Shown here: positions 16,638-26,152 of the stretch, one piece after another | Position numbering within the stretch: the first letter of the stretch is position 1 | Layout: each line of letters starts with the position of its first letter | From: Halopiger aswanensis | GTDB taxonomy: Archaea; Halobacteriota; Halobacteria; Halobacteriales; Natrialbaceae | Length of the DNA stretch: 64,000 bases | Reading direction: 5' to 3' | NCBI RefSeq assembly: GCF_003610195.1 | Contig: NZ_RAPO01000002.1 | Location: forward strand, 124,001 to 188,000 | Position numbers and translations under genes: made by a program | Notes under the pieces: generated by a model | Databases searched by the model: none | The model's input: only the letters and a program-made list of their open reading frames with translations | What the model was told of the DNA's origin: nothing

Positions 16638-17427
16638 GAGAAACCTGCTTTCGGGTAGTGGCTACCGACTAATAAAGCTCACGTACGCGCTCGCGCGCGA
16701 AACGCGAGAAGCGGATAATGTTCTCCCCAGCGGCTGCAAGCCCAAAGTAACCGCGCGTCGGCCGTTGTATCGACCGCCCGGCTGACCGGTCGTCTGCGTC
16801 CGCGTCCGTCGGATCGGTATGAACTGCGGGTTCTAACGGCGCGTCGTGTTGGTTTCGCTGATCGGATCTGACGGCGTGTAACCGGTCGCACGGGCCACTA
16901 GTGCCTCGATTTCATCGACTCGAGACCGTCCGGTCTCTGGATGTGACAGAATGACGGCACTTGGAATGCTGCTGGTCGAAATCCACCAGTACAAGAATTC
17001 CGTTGATACGGGGCCTGACTACGCGGTTAATCGGATCTTCCCCGTACGGGCCGGTTTCCGAGTGCAAAATTTGATAGACTCCTTTCACCTGCCAGCCAGC
17101 AACTCACTTGGCAGGATACCCCAGATAGGGACGAGGCGAATTAGGCGACGTGTCGCCGTCTCTCGCGCCGAAACGGTCGCCACCGCGTTTGGCTTCCAAT
17201 CGGGGACGAGCGCACCCGTCTCCGACCCCACTACACATGATCGACTCATTCGATCGGACGGGCACACCGGAACCGGAATCGCAATCGAATATCCCAATCT
17301 TCTTTCGTTCGAATCGGGTTGGTCCCCCGGCTACCCCGACGATCGACGGATTCGAACGGACGGTTCGCGTAATCGGCCACGGACTCGTCCGTCGAAGTTG
17401 CGGGCGTGTTCCTCGGGGTGATCTCGC
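16638..17427. other. 790-bp intergenic stretch, no convincing gene
   Basis: Apart from the gyrB promoter at its left end I see no gene with supportable codon pattern. An open frame at 16951-17421 (+) and others on the minus strand have no recognisable motif. A weak stem CTGCCA/TGGCAG lies near 17089-17114. The stretch is less GC-rich than its flanks in places (about 16,985-17,090), which could mark old insertion debris. Confidence 0.45.
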
Positions 17428-18684
17428 ATGAGCGAGCGATCGGCGACGCCCTCCGAGCTCGTCCAGTCGATCCCCGGCGGCGAGACGGTCCACGGCGCGC
17501 TCTACAAGTACGGATTGGGAATTCTATTCGCAGCGAACGTGTTCGGCGCTGGATCGGTGTACATCCTCGCCGACACGGGCGCGAATTTCGCGTTCTCGCT
17601 GCTGTGGGTGCTCCCGCTGGCGTTCCTGATCGACATCGCGCTCCACGACATGAGCGCCCGTCTGGCGGTCGACGACGAACCGCTCGCGGACTACATCGTC
17701 GAGACGCTTCCGGTCGGCGGGACGGCGCTCGTGGTTTCGATTTCGCTGATGTCCGCGCTGTGGGCCGTCTCGAACTACGCGGTCGCCGGAGCGGCGCTCG
17801 CCTGGCTCGTTCCGGGGATCGACAACGTGCTCGTCGGCATCGTCCTCGCTGCCGGCACGGGGATCGCCATCGTGCAGCTCAAGGTCTACGACCGCGTCGA
17901 AGCCGCGATCGCCGCCGCCGTGTTCGCCGTCTTCGGCTCGTACGGACTGCTCCTGGTCGGGCTCGACGTCCCGTGGCAGTCGGTCGCCGCGGGGCTGCAA
18001 CCCGCGCTCCAGAGCGATATCGGCTACTTGACCGCGGTCATCGCCCTGTTAGGGACGACCGTCTACTGGCCGAACTTCTTCATCCAGTCGAGCATCAAAC
18101 CGACGAAGGAGTGGACCGACATCTGGCGGTACCGGCAGGACAACGCCGTCGGCATCGCGACGACACTCACCATCGGGAGCTTCGTGATGATCGTCTCGGC
18201 GGTGACCCTCTCCGAAGGCGAGATGACGCTGACGGGGCCTGGCGTCCCGCTCGCGGACATTCTCGGTCACGGGGCGCTGGTCGTGTTCATGCTCGCGGCG
18301 TTTCTCGCGAGTATCACCTCGGCGACCGGGACGCTGTTCGGCGCCGGCTTCATGGTTCCCCAGTCGCTCGGTCGGGACACGGTGTTCGGCGACGTCGCGT
18401 TCCGCCGAACCGTCGTCGGACTGATCGCCGCCTCGGGAGTCGTCGCGCTACTGATGCTCGTGTACACGGGCTTCGGACCGGTCGAGATGGCGATCATCAT
18501 GCCGGCGGTCAACGGCGCCATCGGGCTACCGGTAACCGTCTTCGCGCTCATCGGCGCGGTCAACAAGTTCTACGACGTCGAGTGGTACGAGAACGCCGCG
18601 TTTCTGGCCGCAGGACTTGTCCTGCTGGTCGGGAGCCTCCTCACGGTCCAGTCGCTCTACGAGACCATCGTGAACATCCTGTAG
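17428..18684 (+). CDS. divergent NRAMP-like transporter
   Basis: 418 aa with about 11 hydrophobic segments. The overall layout matches NRAMP (LeuT-fold) carriers, e.g. the ANFAFSLLWVLPLAF stretch that follows helix 1 in MntH. The helix-1 metal motif DPGN, however, appears as GAGS (FGAGSVYIL), and the helix-6 MPH motif appears as YWPN (TTVYWPNFFIQSS). The residues that bind Mn(II)/Fe(II) in characterised members are thus missing. It may carry another ion (Mg-type NRAMP relatives also deviate here) or an organic substrate. ATG start 17428. Confidence 0.7.
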   Translation: MSERSATPSELVQSIPGGETVHGALYKYGLGILFAANVFGAGSVYILADTGANFAFSLLWVLPLAFLIDIALHDMSARLAVDDEPLADYIVETLPVGGTALVVSISLMSALWAVSNYAVAGAALAWLVPGIDNVLVGIVLAAGTGIAIVQLKVYDRVEAAIAAAVFAVFGSYGLLLVGLDVPWQSVAAGLQPALQSDIGYLTAVIALLGTTVYWPNFFIQSSIKPTKEWTDIWRYRQDNAVGIATTLTIGSFVMIVSAVTLSEGEMTLTGPGVPLADILGHGALVVFMLAAFLASITSATGTLFGAGFMVPQSLGRDTVFGDVAFRRTVVGLIAASGVVALLMLVYTGFGPVEMAIIMPAVNGAIGLPVTVFALIGAVNKFYDVEWYENAAFLAAGLVLLVGSLLTVQSLYETIVNIL

Positions 18685-18900
18685 GCCCCCGATCGCGTCG
18701 CTCATCGACGCCCTTCGTCACCGTTGTCGGGTCCGATCCCGGCGGACGCGGCTGCGGGTTTTTGTCGACGCTCCTCGAGCAGATGGCGTCCGGTCTCCGG
18801 CGGAATCGACCCGCTCGCCAACGAGACGAGGGGTGATGCCGACGAACACGATTGTCGACGAATCTACGGACTAATATGTCGAACCGTTGAACGACCCACT

Positions 18901-20049
18901 ATGTCAGATACCGCCGCGCCGACCGACTGGATCGTCGATCAGCCCGGACTGACCGCGCTCGGACTGGTGAGCGCCCTCCTCGCGCTGGTCGTCCTCCTCC
19001 CGTACCTACAGTTCGTCCTGTTCGGCGTCGTCCTCGCGTACATCCTGTTTCCCGTCCAGCGACGCCTCGAGCGGTACGTCAGACCGACGATCGCTGCGGG
19101 CGCCGTCGTCGTCGGCACGCTCCTGACGGTCCTTCTCCCGCTCGTCTACGTGATCGCGATCGCCGTTCGACAGTCGCTCGACGTCGCTCAGTCCGTCAGA
19201 GGCGGTGAATTCAACGTTGCGGAGATCGAGGCACTGCTCGAGGCCAACGGCATCGCCGTCGATCTCGCTGCGCTGTACGAGGCGAATCAGGATCGGATCG
19301 CAACGGCGGTTCAGGAGGTGACGATGAGCGTGATGGGGTTCCTCGGAAACCTCCCGAGCCTCTTTATCGGCCTGACGGTGACGCTGTTCGTCCTCTTCGC
19401 CCTGCTGCGGGACGGGGAACGACTCGTCGCGTGGGTGCAGTGGGTGTTGCCGGTCGACGACGCGGTACTGGCGGACCTCCGCGGCGGACTGGACGACCTC
19501 ATGTGGGCCTCGGTCGTGGGGAACGTCGCCGTCGCGGCGATTCAGGCGGTGCTGCTCGGCGTCGGGTTAGCGATCGCCGGCGTCCCCGCCGTCGTCTTCC
19601 TCACAGTCGCGACGTTCGTCCTGACGCTGCTGCCGCTGGTCGGCGCGTTCGGCGTCTGGCTCCCGGTCGCTGGGTACCTCGTCGCGGTCGGCCGGCCGAC
19701 CGTCGGCGCGGCCGTCGTCGTGTACGGGCTGCTCGTCACGTTCTCCGATACGTACTTGCGACCCGCGTTAATCGGCCAGACCGAAGCGTTCAACGCCGCG
19801 ACCGTCGTCGTCGGTATCTTCGGCGGACTCATCGCGTTCGGTGCGGTCGGGCTGTTTATCGGCCCCGTCGTCCTCGGAGGGTCGAAACTCGCGCTCGACT
19901 GTTTCGCCCGCGGCCACGCCGGGACGCCGCCCGACGGAGCGCCGCCCGAGGGGTCGGCAGCCGAACCCGATGCGACCGAGTCGGCTACTGGCCGAGAACC
20001 GACCGACGCGGACGACTCCGACGCGGACGACACCGACGCCGACGAGTAA
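18901..20049 (+). CDS. AI-2E family transporter (PerM-like)
   Basis: 382 aa from ATG 18901. Two N-terminal helices, a soluble segment (about 95-145) and a cluster of C-terminal helices match the AI-2E/PerM layout, including the conserved-looking DTYLRPALIG segment (about 283-292). Despite the name, members include Na+/H+ antiporters and exporters of unknown substrate, so no substrate is assigned. The last 50 residues are acidic low-complexity (DADDSDADDTDADE). The frame extends upstream to 18724 without conserved features. Confidence 0.75.
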   Translation: MSDTAAPTDWIVDQPGLTALGLVSALLALVVLLPYLQFVLFGVVLAYILFPVQRRLERYVRPTIAAGAVVVGTLLTVLLPLVYVIAIAVRQSLDVAQSVRGGEFNVAEIEALLEANGIAVDLAALYEANQDRIATAVQEVTMSVMGFLGNLPSLFIGLTVTLFVLFALLRDGERLVAWVQWVLPVDDAVLADLRGGLDDLMWASVVGNVAVAAIQAVLLGVGLAIAGVPAVVFLTVATFVLTLLPLVGAFGVWLPVAGYLVAVGRPTVGAAVVVYGLLVTFSDTYLRPALIGQTEAFNAATVVVGIFGGLIAFGAVGLFIGPVVLGGSKLALDCFARGHAGTPPDGAPPEGSAAEPDATESATGREPTDADDSDADDTDADE

Positions 20050-20142
20050 CCGTTCGTCGCACGGTTGCGTCGCCCCCGCCCGGTCGCTGTCGCTCGTAAC
20101 CGGAAGAGTCACGGGTGCGGCCACGAAGCCTCGATACCGTCG

Positions 20143-20922
20143 ATGTTCGGGCTCCCGTTCGACCTCTCGCTCCTCCTGTTGCTCGCGTCGATCGCCTTCT
20201 TCTCCGGCATCGGTATCACGACGATCGGCCCCGGCGGTATTTTCGTCACGATTGCGCTGTACTCGCTGACGGGACTCGCCGCCGGCGAGGTCGCCGGCAC
20301 CGCCCACGCGACGTTCATCTTCACCGGCCTCGTCGGCAGCGCGGCGTACCTCCACTCCGGCGAGATGCGAACGGGTCACGGACGTGCGCTGGCGGTCATC
20401 CTCAGCGGGTCGAGCATCGTCGGCGCGCTCGTGGGCGCGTACGTCAACGCCTTCGTTCCGCGTTCGGTGTTCGGCCTGCTGCTCGGCGGAGTTGCCGCAA
20501 CCGTCGGCGGGATCATCCTCTACCGGGAGCGGCACGGCTTTAGTCCGGTTTACGACCTCGAGCCGCTGCAGCGACAGGGGAAACTCACCCTCGCCGGACT
20601 CGGATTCGCACTCGGCGTCTGCAGCGGCTTGCTCGGAATCGGCGGCCCCGTGCTGGCCGTGCCGGCGCTGGTGCTGGTCGGCATTCCCATGCTGCTTGCG
20701 GTCGCCGTCGCGCAGGTCCAGTCGATCTTTATCGCGGCGTTCGCGACGACCGGCTACGTTCTTCAGGGGAGCGTCAACGTTGCGCTCGCGGTCGTCGTCG
20801 GAACGCCGCTCCTGCTCGGCGTCGTCGTCGGCTGGAAGGTCGCACACGTCGTCGATCCGGAGAAGCTGAAAGTCGCGCTGGGGATCGTCCTGCTTGCCGT
20901 CGGGCCCTATCTCGCCCTCTGA
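20143..20922 (+). CDS. TauE/SafE-family sulfite exporter-like membrane protein
   Basis: 259 aa with about eight hydrophobic helices in two similar halves. Each half holds a glycine-rich motif typical of the family: GIGITTIGPGGIFVT and GVCSGLLGIGGPVLAVPAL. These proteins move sulfur- or carbon-containing anions (sulfite, sulfoacetate and similar). ATG 20143 is chosen because it begins just before the first helix. It follows the AI-2E gene by 93 bp and precedes a UspA gene by 83 bp. Confidence 0.8.
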   Translation: MFGLPFDLSLLLLLASIAFFSGIGITTIGPGGIFVTIALYSLTGLAAGEVAGTAHATFIFTGLVGSAAYLHSGEMRTGHGRALAVILSGSSIVGALVGAYVNAFVPRSVFGLLLGGVAATVGGIILYRERHGFSPVYDLEPLQRQGKLTLAGLGFALGVCSGLLGIGGPVLAVPALVLVGIPMLLAVAVAQVQSIFIAAFATTGYVLQGSVNVALAVVVGTPLLLGVVVGWKVAHVVDPEKLKVALGIVLLAVGPYLAL

Positions 20923-21005
20923 ATCGAGATCGAGACTCGAGAACCGAGCGTTGAGACTCGCGACCCGAGACCAGACTAAAGGCGCCGCTGCCCGTTATCA
21001 ACCCC

Positions 21006-21428
21006 ATGGCACGCGTTCTCGTCCCGTTCGACGACTCCGATCCCGCCCGCGAGGCGCTCGAGTACGCGTTCGATCTCTTTCCGAACGGCGAGTTCGTCGC
21101 CCTGACCGTCGCCGACACGTCCGCAGTGCCGTTCATCCCGAACGCGGCCGACGACGCACCCGACGAACAACTCGAGGACCTGCTCGGCGAGGCGACCGAC
21201 CAGCTATCGGCAGCCGAGGACTTCGCAGCCGAACGGGGCGTCGACATCGAGACGCACACCCGGATCGGCTCGCCGGCTCAGGAGATCGTCGAGTTTGCCG
21301 AGACGAACGACGTCGACCACGTCGTGATGGGGAGTCGCGGCCGGTCGGGCGTCACCCGAATTCTACTCGGTAGCGTCGCCGAAGTCGTCGTCCGTCACTC
21401 CTCGGTGCCGGTAACCGTCGTCCGCTGA
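21006..21428 (+). CDS. universal stress protein UspA
   Basis: 140 aa, a single Usp domain: beta-1 ARVLVPFDDSDPAREAL, later DVDHVVMGSRGRSGVTRILLGSVAEVVVRHSSVPVTVVR. The G-x2-G-x9-G-S/T ATP-binding motif is complete (GSRGRSGVTRILLGS), so it is expected to bind ATP and form dimers. A close relative is encoded at 29277-29900. It is convergent with the FAD oxidoreductase gene (20 bp between the ends). Confidence 0.9.
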   Translation: MARVLVPFDDSDPAREALEYAFDLFPNGEFVALTVADTSAVPFIPNAADDAPDEQLEDLLGEATDQLSAAEDFAAERGVDIETHTRIGSPAQEIVEFAETNDVDHVVMGSRGRSGVTRILLGSVAEVVVRHSSVPVTVVR

Positions 21429-21448
21429 CCCGAACCAGAGCGAGGGGC

Positions 21449-23089
21449 TCACCCGACGAGCGTCGAAATCGACCGCCGCAGCGAGTGCGTTACGTCGGCG
21501 GGATGGGGCAGTCCGAGCCGGTACCGAACCCGATCCTGCCGTTTGAACGGCTCGAACGGTGCCGGTTCCTCGAGTTCCCACACCTGCGGCGCCGGTCTGC
21601 GGACGCCCAGCCGTTCGAGCGCGGCAGCCGCCGCCCGGCGACCGGCTTCGTTCGCCGATTCCATCGAGGCCAGATCCGAGTTCGTCCGCACGTAGTCGCT
21701 CGCGAGCGTGAGGTTCTCGACGTCGGGGTCGGCCGACGGCCGGTTTCGCAACGAGCCGACGGTGTTGATCAACAGCGGCGACCGGTTTACGAGGCCGTCT
21801 TCGGTCTCCTCGAGGGCCGGATCGAGGAACCAGTCGACCAGCATCTCGTCGCGCAACCGCTCGTCAGGGCCGTTCAGGTGGGCCTTCAGTTGGGCCCAGA
21901 TCTCCGTCGCGACCTCCTCGCGGGTGCACTCTCGGGCCGGCTTTCCGTGGACGATCCCCGGCGTGTCCCAGTCGGAGGCGATCACCGAGAGCACCCCCTC
22001 AACGTCGACCTCGTCGGGACCGCGCGCCCCGAGTTCGTACGCGGAGTCCTCCCAGAACTGGCGCTGGGAGATCGACGTCAGCGCCCACGGCGCGTCGGCG
22101 TAGACCTGATGGCCGCGGGTCAGCGAAACCTCCTCCGAGAGGTAAAACTGGATGCCGTTCATCCAGGCGGTGTCGAGGCGCTCGATCCGACCCAGCTCCG
22201 GCGCGGCGCGGGCGAGCTCGGGCGTGACGAACTCGGTCGCGACCTCGACCGGCACGGCGAGGACGTACTCCTCGGCCGTCACCGTCTCGCCGTCGGCCAG
22301 AACGACGCCCTCGATTCGTCGCCCGCGACCGCCGACGGCGAGTTCCCGGACCGGCGCGTTCGAACGACAGTCGACGCCGAGCGACTCGAGGTGGCGAACC
22401 CAGGGATCGATCCAGGCCTCGCTGGTCGGCGCGTTCAGGATCCGTTCGGTCGGCCGACTCGGATCGAGTTGCCCGAACAGCAACTGGAGGTAGATGGCGC
22501 CGATCGTCCGGGCGCTGCCGACCTGCGGCCGGAGCGCGACCAGCGCCTGGGTGGCGTAGGCGAGCCGATCGCGGAACTCCGGCGAGCGGTTTTCGGCGTC
22601 GATGAACTCCCACCACGAGACCGCGTCGAACTCGTTTTCCCGCCGCTCCTCGCAGGCGGTCAAGAAGTACAGCAGCCGCTCGAGCAGGAAGCGCACGTCC
22701 GACGGCGGCAGATCGTCCGCGAAGGCCGGGCGAAGCGCCTCGAGCCAGCCCCGCAGCGAGTCGGGGCGGCCGGTGTCGGCGATCCGGTCGGCACCCGTCG
22801 TGCTCGCGATGAGCGTCGCTTCGGTTTCGACGAGGTTGTCGGCGACGGTGCCGTTGCCGTCCGGAATGCGAGCCATGGTGTCGACGACGTGGCGGTAAAA
22901 CGCCGGGAAGAACCGGAAGCCGTGCTCGCCGTGCAAGGGCGCCGGGCCGTCGTCGATCGGTATCGATCGCGCCTTGCCGCCGAAGCGGTCGTTCGCCTCG
23001 AGGACGGTCACGTCGACGCCCCGCGTCGCGAGTTCCTGGGCCGCTGTGAGGCCGCCGACCCCGCCCCCGATGACGACAACGTCTGTCAT
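21449..23089 (-). CDS. FAD-dependent amine-oxidase-fold oxidoreductase (HpnE/phytoene desaturase-like)
   Basis: 546 aa from ATG 23089 (MTDVVVIGGGVGGLTAAQEL). The N-terminal FAD motif GGGVGGLTAA and the following ...VLEANDRFGGKARS are classic for the phytoene desaturase/amine-oxidase superfamily. HGEHGFRFFPAFYRHVVDTM resembles hydroxysqualene dehydroxylase and carotenoid desaturase members. It probably acts on an isoprenoid or another hydrophobic substrate. No carotenoid genes are adjacent, so the substrate is open. The frame upstream of 23089 runs into the divergent SGNH gene region and is spurious. Confidence 0.8.
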   Translation of the reverse strand: MTDVVVIGGGVGGLTAAQELATRGVDVTVLEANDRFGGKARSIPIDDGPAPLHGEHGFRFFPAFYRHVVDTMARIPDGNGTVADNLVETEATLIASTTGADRIADTGRPDSLRGWLEALRPAFADDLPPSDVRFLLERLLYFLTACEERRENEFDAVSWWEFIDAENRSPEFRDRLAYATQALVALRPQVGSARTIGAIYLQLLFGQLDPSRPTERILNAPTSEAWIDPWVRHLESLGVDCRSNAPVRELAVGGRGRRIEGVVLADGETVTAEEYVLAVPVEVATEFVTPELARAAPELGRIERLDTAWMNGIQFYLSEEVSLTRGHQVYADAPWALTSISQRQFWEDSAYELGARGPDEVDVEGVLSVIASDWDTPGIVHGKPARECTREEVATEIWAQLKAHLNGPDERLRDEMLVDWFLDPALEETEDGLVNRSPLLINTVGSLRNRPSADPDVENLTLASDYVRTNSDLASMESANEAGRRAAAAALERLGVRRPAPQVWELEEPAPFEPFKRQDRVRYRLGLPHPADVTHSLRRSISTLVG

Positions 23090-23215
23090 TGGTCGTACTC
23101 CGGGATCGAACGGATTAACGCGTGGCCCTAACGACTGCAGGGATCCGGAAGTCGATCGATCCTGAATCGATCGGACCCCACTCATTCTCGGAGTATCCCG
23201 GCGCTCCGCGGCCAG

Positions 23216-24565
23216 TTGCAGCATATGCCGGGGCAATCCACTTGGGGCCCGTTCCTGTATCCCCGTATCCGGATGCTTCCGTTCCTCGCGCTCGCCGTCG
23301 TCCTCGCCGGTATCGTCGTCGTCCTCGAGGCCGTCTCCTACGCCGCGCTCGAGCGGATCCCCTCGGTGGCGACCGAGGAATTTCCCGAGATCGACCGAGA
23401 GTTGCTCGGCAAGTTCAGCAGTTTCGACCCCGAACTCGGCTGGGTGCCCCAGCCGAACCAGGAGAAACAGAAGGACACCGGCGACCACCTCCCCGGCGAA
23501 GAACTCCGGACGGTCGTCACCTACTCGACGGACGAGTACGGGAGTCGCGTCTGTCCCGCAAAGGACCGGGACGAGGACCGGGCGGCGACAGCCGCCGACG
23601 AGGAGCGGTCCGGAGGGACCGCGAACGCCGGCGTGACGGTCTCGACCTACGGTGACTCCTACTGCTTCTGCCGCGAGGTCAACAACGACGAGACCTTCCA
23701 GCACTACATGGCCCAGGAGTTAGACACCCACGTCGCCAACTACGGCGGCGGAAACTACGGGCTCGACCAGGCCCTGATGCGGCTCAAGCGCCAGTACCCC
23801 GACGAGCCGACCGACTACGTCTTCGTGGTCGTCACCGCCTCCTCGATCGCCCGCATCCTCTCGGTGTGGAAACACTACCAAGAGTTCGGCAACATCCTCG
23901 CCGTCAAACCGCGGTACGTCCTCGAAAACGGCGACTTAGAGCGGATCGACAGCCCGGTCGACGAAAAGGAAGATTTGCTCGACCTCGAGTCGAAGGCCGA
24001 CTTCCTGCGGGAGTACGACTTCCACTACGACCACTGGTTCAAGCCCCACTACGCCACGTTCCCGTACACGACGGACTTCGTCGACGACGCCGAGAAGGTG
24101 CGGTACGCGCTGATCGAGGCCGGTATCGAGATCGAAAAGCGCCTCGAGCAGCCGATTCCCGGGATCGACTTCGACGGGGCCCAGACTCAGTCGGTGCTGC
24201 GGATGGAACAGCCCCGCGTGCGCTACCACGAGCGGCTGTTCGAGACCCACGAACCGCTGTTCGACGCGCTGATCGCGGAGTTCGTCGACTACGCGGACGA
24301 ACAGGAGTTTACCCCGGTGTTCGCGATGGTCCAGCAACTCCGGTACGCGAAGTACGAGGCCGAACACGGCCCGATCTACGGCGACCTGCTGGACCGGTTG
24401 GACGAGCGGTACGACGACCTCGAGACGATCGACATGGTCGAGCACCTCTCGCCCGAGGACGGCGACGTCGAGTCCCTGTACGTCGAGCGCGGCGAAGGTG
24501 GCCACTACAGCCCGGAAACGAACCGAGAGATCGCGACGGTGCTCGCCGACGTGGTCGAGTCGTAG
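23216..24565 (+). CDS. membrane-anchored SGNH/GDSL-like protein
   Basis: 449 aa. A hydrophobic anchor (MLPFLALAVVLAGIVVVLEAV, broken here by nothing charged) lies at about residues 20-40. It is followed by an extracellular-looking domain. The nucleophile block is TYGDSYCF (about 144-151), and YGGGNYGLDQ gives the glycine block. The C-terminal block is GGHYSPETNREIA, with the catalytic His but Glu instead of the usual Asp three residues before it. The layout resembles AlgX/AlgJ-like O-acetyl-handling proteins of polysaccharide pathways. The start could also be the ATG at 23273, directly before the anchor. Confidence 0.65.
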   Translation: MQHMPGQSTWGPFLYPRIRMLPFLALAVVLAGIVVVLEAVSYAALERIPSVATEEFPEIDRELLGKFSSFDPELGWVPQPNQEKQKDTGDHLPGEELRTVVTYSTDEYGSRVCPAKDRDEDRAATAADEERSGGTANAGVTVSTYGDSYCFCREVNNDETFQHYMAQELDTHVANYGGGNYGLDQALMRLKRQYPDEPTDYVFVVVTASSIARILSVWKHYQEFGNILAVKPRYVLENGDLERIDSPVDEKEDLLDLESKADFLREYDFHYDHWFKPHYATFPYTTDFVDDAEKVRYALIEAGIEIEKRLEQPIPGIDFDGAQTQSVLRMEQPRVRYHERLFETHEPLFDALIAEFVDYADEQEFTPVFAMVQQLRYAKYEAEHGPIYGDLLDRLDERYDDLETIDMVEHLSPEDGDVESLYVERGEGGHYSPETNREIATVLADVVES

Positions 24566-24614
24566 CACGTTGGCTAACCGGATCGTCTCGTCCAGGGACC
24601 ACCAACACACATTG

Positions 24615-24813
24615 GCGTCAGGGATACCATCCCTGCGTGCATACGAGGGAATACGGCAGGACGGTCCACTCAATCACTGCCACATCATCACTGCGCCATA
24701 CACGCACACACATCGTCCTGCCACGACCGCGATCGCTTTGTCGCGGTCCCTTTCACTACTTCGACAGCGCCCGCTACCCCCTTCAGACGGTGTTGAGAGG
24801 GAGATACCGAAAG
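24615..24813 (-). ncRNA. candidate structured RNA between convergent genes
   Basis: Stems visible in the sequence: CAGGGAT/ATCCCTG (24619-24635), GGCAGGACG/CGTCCTGCC (24655-24663 with 24714-24722) and GACCGCGA/TCGCGGTC (24725-24748). On the minus strand the largest loop contains GTGATGA (24685-24691), which fits a box C consensus, and CTGA occurs near 24619-24622, as in box D. That would suit a C/D-type guide RNA but may be coincidence. The 5' end is inferred from the TATA box at 24836-24843; the 3' end is unknown. Confidence 0.35.
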
Positions 24814-24835
24814 CTCTCGAGTGTTCCGAAAACCG

Positions 24836-24843
24836 ATTTTATA
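24836..24843 (-). promoter_or_regulatory. minus-strand TATA box downstream of gshA
   Basis: TATAAAAT on the minus strand lies only about 22 bp past the gshA stop and points away from gshA into the gap. It predicts a transcript starting near 24813, just before the hairpin-rich stretch. No coding frame follows. Confidence 0.4.
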
Positions 24844-24865
24844 GGGTCGAGTACCGGATCTCCAG

Positions 24866-25954
24866 TTAGTCGACCTGCAGCAGGAGCGACTCGCAGAGCG
24901 CGTCCGGCCCCGCTTCCTCGAGGAGTCGGCGCTGTTTTTGCGCGCCGCTTTCGCGCTCGTAGACGCGCTTGATGCCGTCGATGCCGAGTCGCTCGCACTC
25001 GCGATCGACGAGTTCGCCCAGATCGACGGTATCCTCCATGTCGCGGTCGAGCAGGCTGGCCTCGTGGCCGTAGCGGATCGCGCGCCACTTGTGTTCGTCC
25101 AGCAGTTCCCGGCGGTGATCCCGGCCGTAGCCCGGCGCGCCGTCCTCGTACTCCTCGGCCAGCGCGCAGACGAGCGCGTGGGCGTACTCGACGAACGCCA
25201 TCACGACGTCGGGGTCGGCCTGGCCGTCCGGCGTCCGGAGTTCGACCGTCCCGTGGGCCGTGTGCGGGCGGACGTCGTACCAGAGTTCACCCCGATCGTT
25301 GATCGACTCGGTCTCTAACATCCGGCGCTCGAACCGGTCGAAGGCCGCGAAGTCCTCGAAGTAGGTCGGCATCCCGGTGTTGGGCAGTCCTTCGAAGATC
25401 TTCGCACGGGCCGACTGGAGGCCGGTGTCGAACCCGTTCCAGTACGGCGAGTTCGCCGAGAGCGCGAGCATGATCGGCACGTACCACCGCAGTTCGTTGG
25501 CGATCCAGACCGCCTTGTCGGCGTCGTCGACTCCGACGTGGACGTGGACGCCGGCGGTCGTGTTCCGGTGTTGGGGGTACTGGATGCGGTCCAACTGCGA
25601 GCGGTAGCGGGGCTTCTCGGCGTGCTCGAGTTCGCGCCACTTGGCCAGGGGGTGGAGCCCGGCGGCGGCGATCTCGTAGCCGTGCTCGCGGGCGTAGTCG
25701 ACTAACGCCTGTCGAATCTCGAGCAAGGCGTCGCGGGCGTCGTCTGGGTCCTCGATCAGCGGGGTTTGGGTTTCGATGACGGATTTAAAGAGTTCGTGAT
25801 CGAGGCGGTCCTCGAGGATCTCCGGGGGGTCGTGTTCGTAGACGAGTTCGTCGGTCCCGCTGGTGGGTCGGCCGCGCTCGTCGACGACGAAACACTCCTC
25901 CTCGATCCCCAGCGTGCCCATGCGCGTAAACGATTCCGGCGACCCGCGTTCCAT
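24866..25954 (-). CDS. gshA: glutamate-cysteine ligase (gamma-glutamylcysteine synthetase)
   Basis: 362 aa from ATG 25954 ([25 protein letters not shown]). It belongs to the GCS2/YbdK-type family: GTLGIEEE near the start, [10 protein letters not shown] in the middle, and [17 protein letters not shown], all part of the ATP/glutamate site of this fold. Haloarchaea make gamma-glutamylcysteine rather than glutathione as their main low-molecular-weight thiol, and this enzyme supplies it. The monothiol glutaredoxin at 43504 may use the same redox pool. Confidence 0.88.
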   Translation of the reverse strand: MERGSPESFTRMGTLGIEEECFVVDERGRPTSGTDELVYEHDPPEILEDRLDHELFKSVIETQTPLIEDPDDARDALLEIRQALVDYAREHGYEIAAAGLHPLAKWRELEHAEKPRYRSQLDRIQYPQHRNTTAGVHVHVGVDDADKAVWIANELRWYVPIMLALSANSPYWNGFDTGLQSARAKIFEGLPNTGMPTYFEDFAAFDRFERRMLETESINDRGELWYDVRPHTAHGTVELRTPDGQADPDVVMAFVEYAHALVCALAEEYEDGAPGYGRDHRRELLDEHKWRAIRYGHEASLLDRDMEDTVDLGELVDRECERLGIDGIKRVYERESGAQKQRRLLEEAGPDALCESLLLQVD

Positions 25955-26152
25955 CGTGGCATCTTTTCCACGCCGGGAGTAAATACGGTTTGGAGTCGGC
26001 GCGTCCCTCCGGCTTCGGTTCGGTTCCGGCCCGTCGCCGCCTGCGCCGGCGTCAGCGTGACGCTGTGCGCCCCACCGCGCGACTCGAGCGCGAGGGCCCA
26101 CCGATCGAAATATGTTCCTTCGGCAGAATTATCCGGCGAGTGAATTCGATCC

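Larger units (their letters stand above)
24566..24865. other. gap between convergent genes, rich in inverted repeats
   Basis: No gene is seen. Three perfect inverted repeats and a minus-strand TATA box fill the gap; see the separate RNA and promoter entries. Hairpins could serve as terminators for the two convergent genes, but their number and nesting suggest a structured RNA. Confidence 0.5.

Noticed and set aside
16951-17421. 156-codon frame between gyrB and the NRAMP-like gene
   Set aside because: No recognisable motif or hydrophobic pattern and a composition unlike the neighbouring genes.
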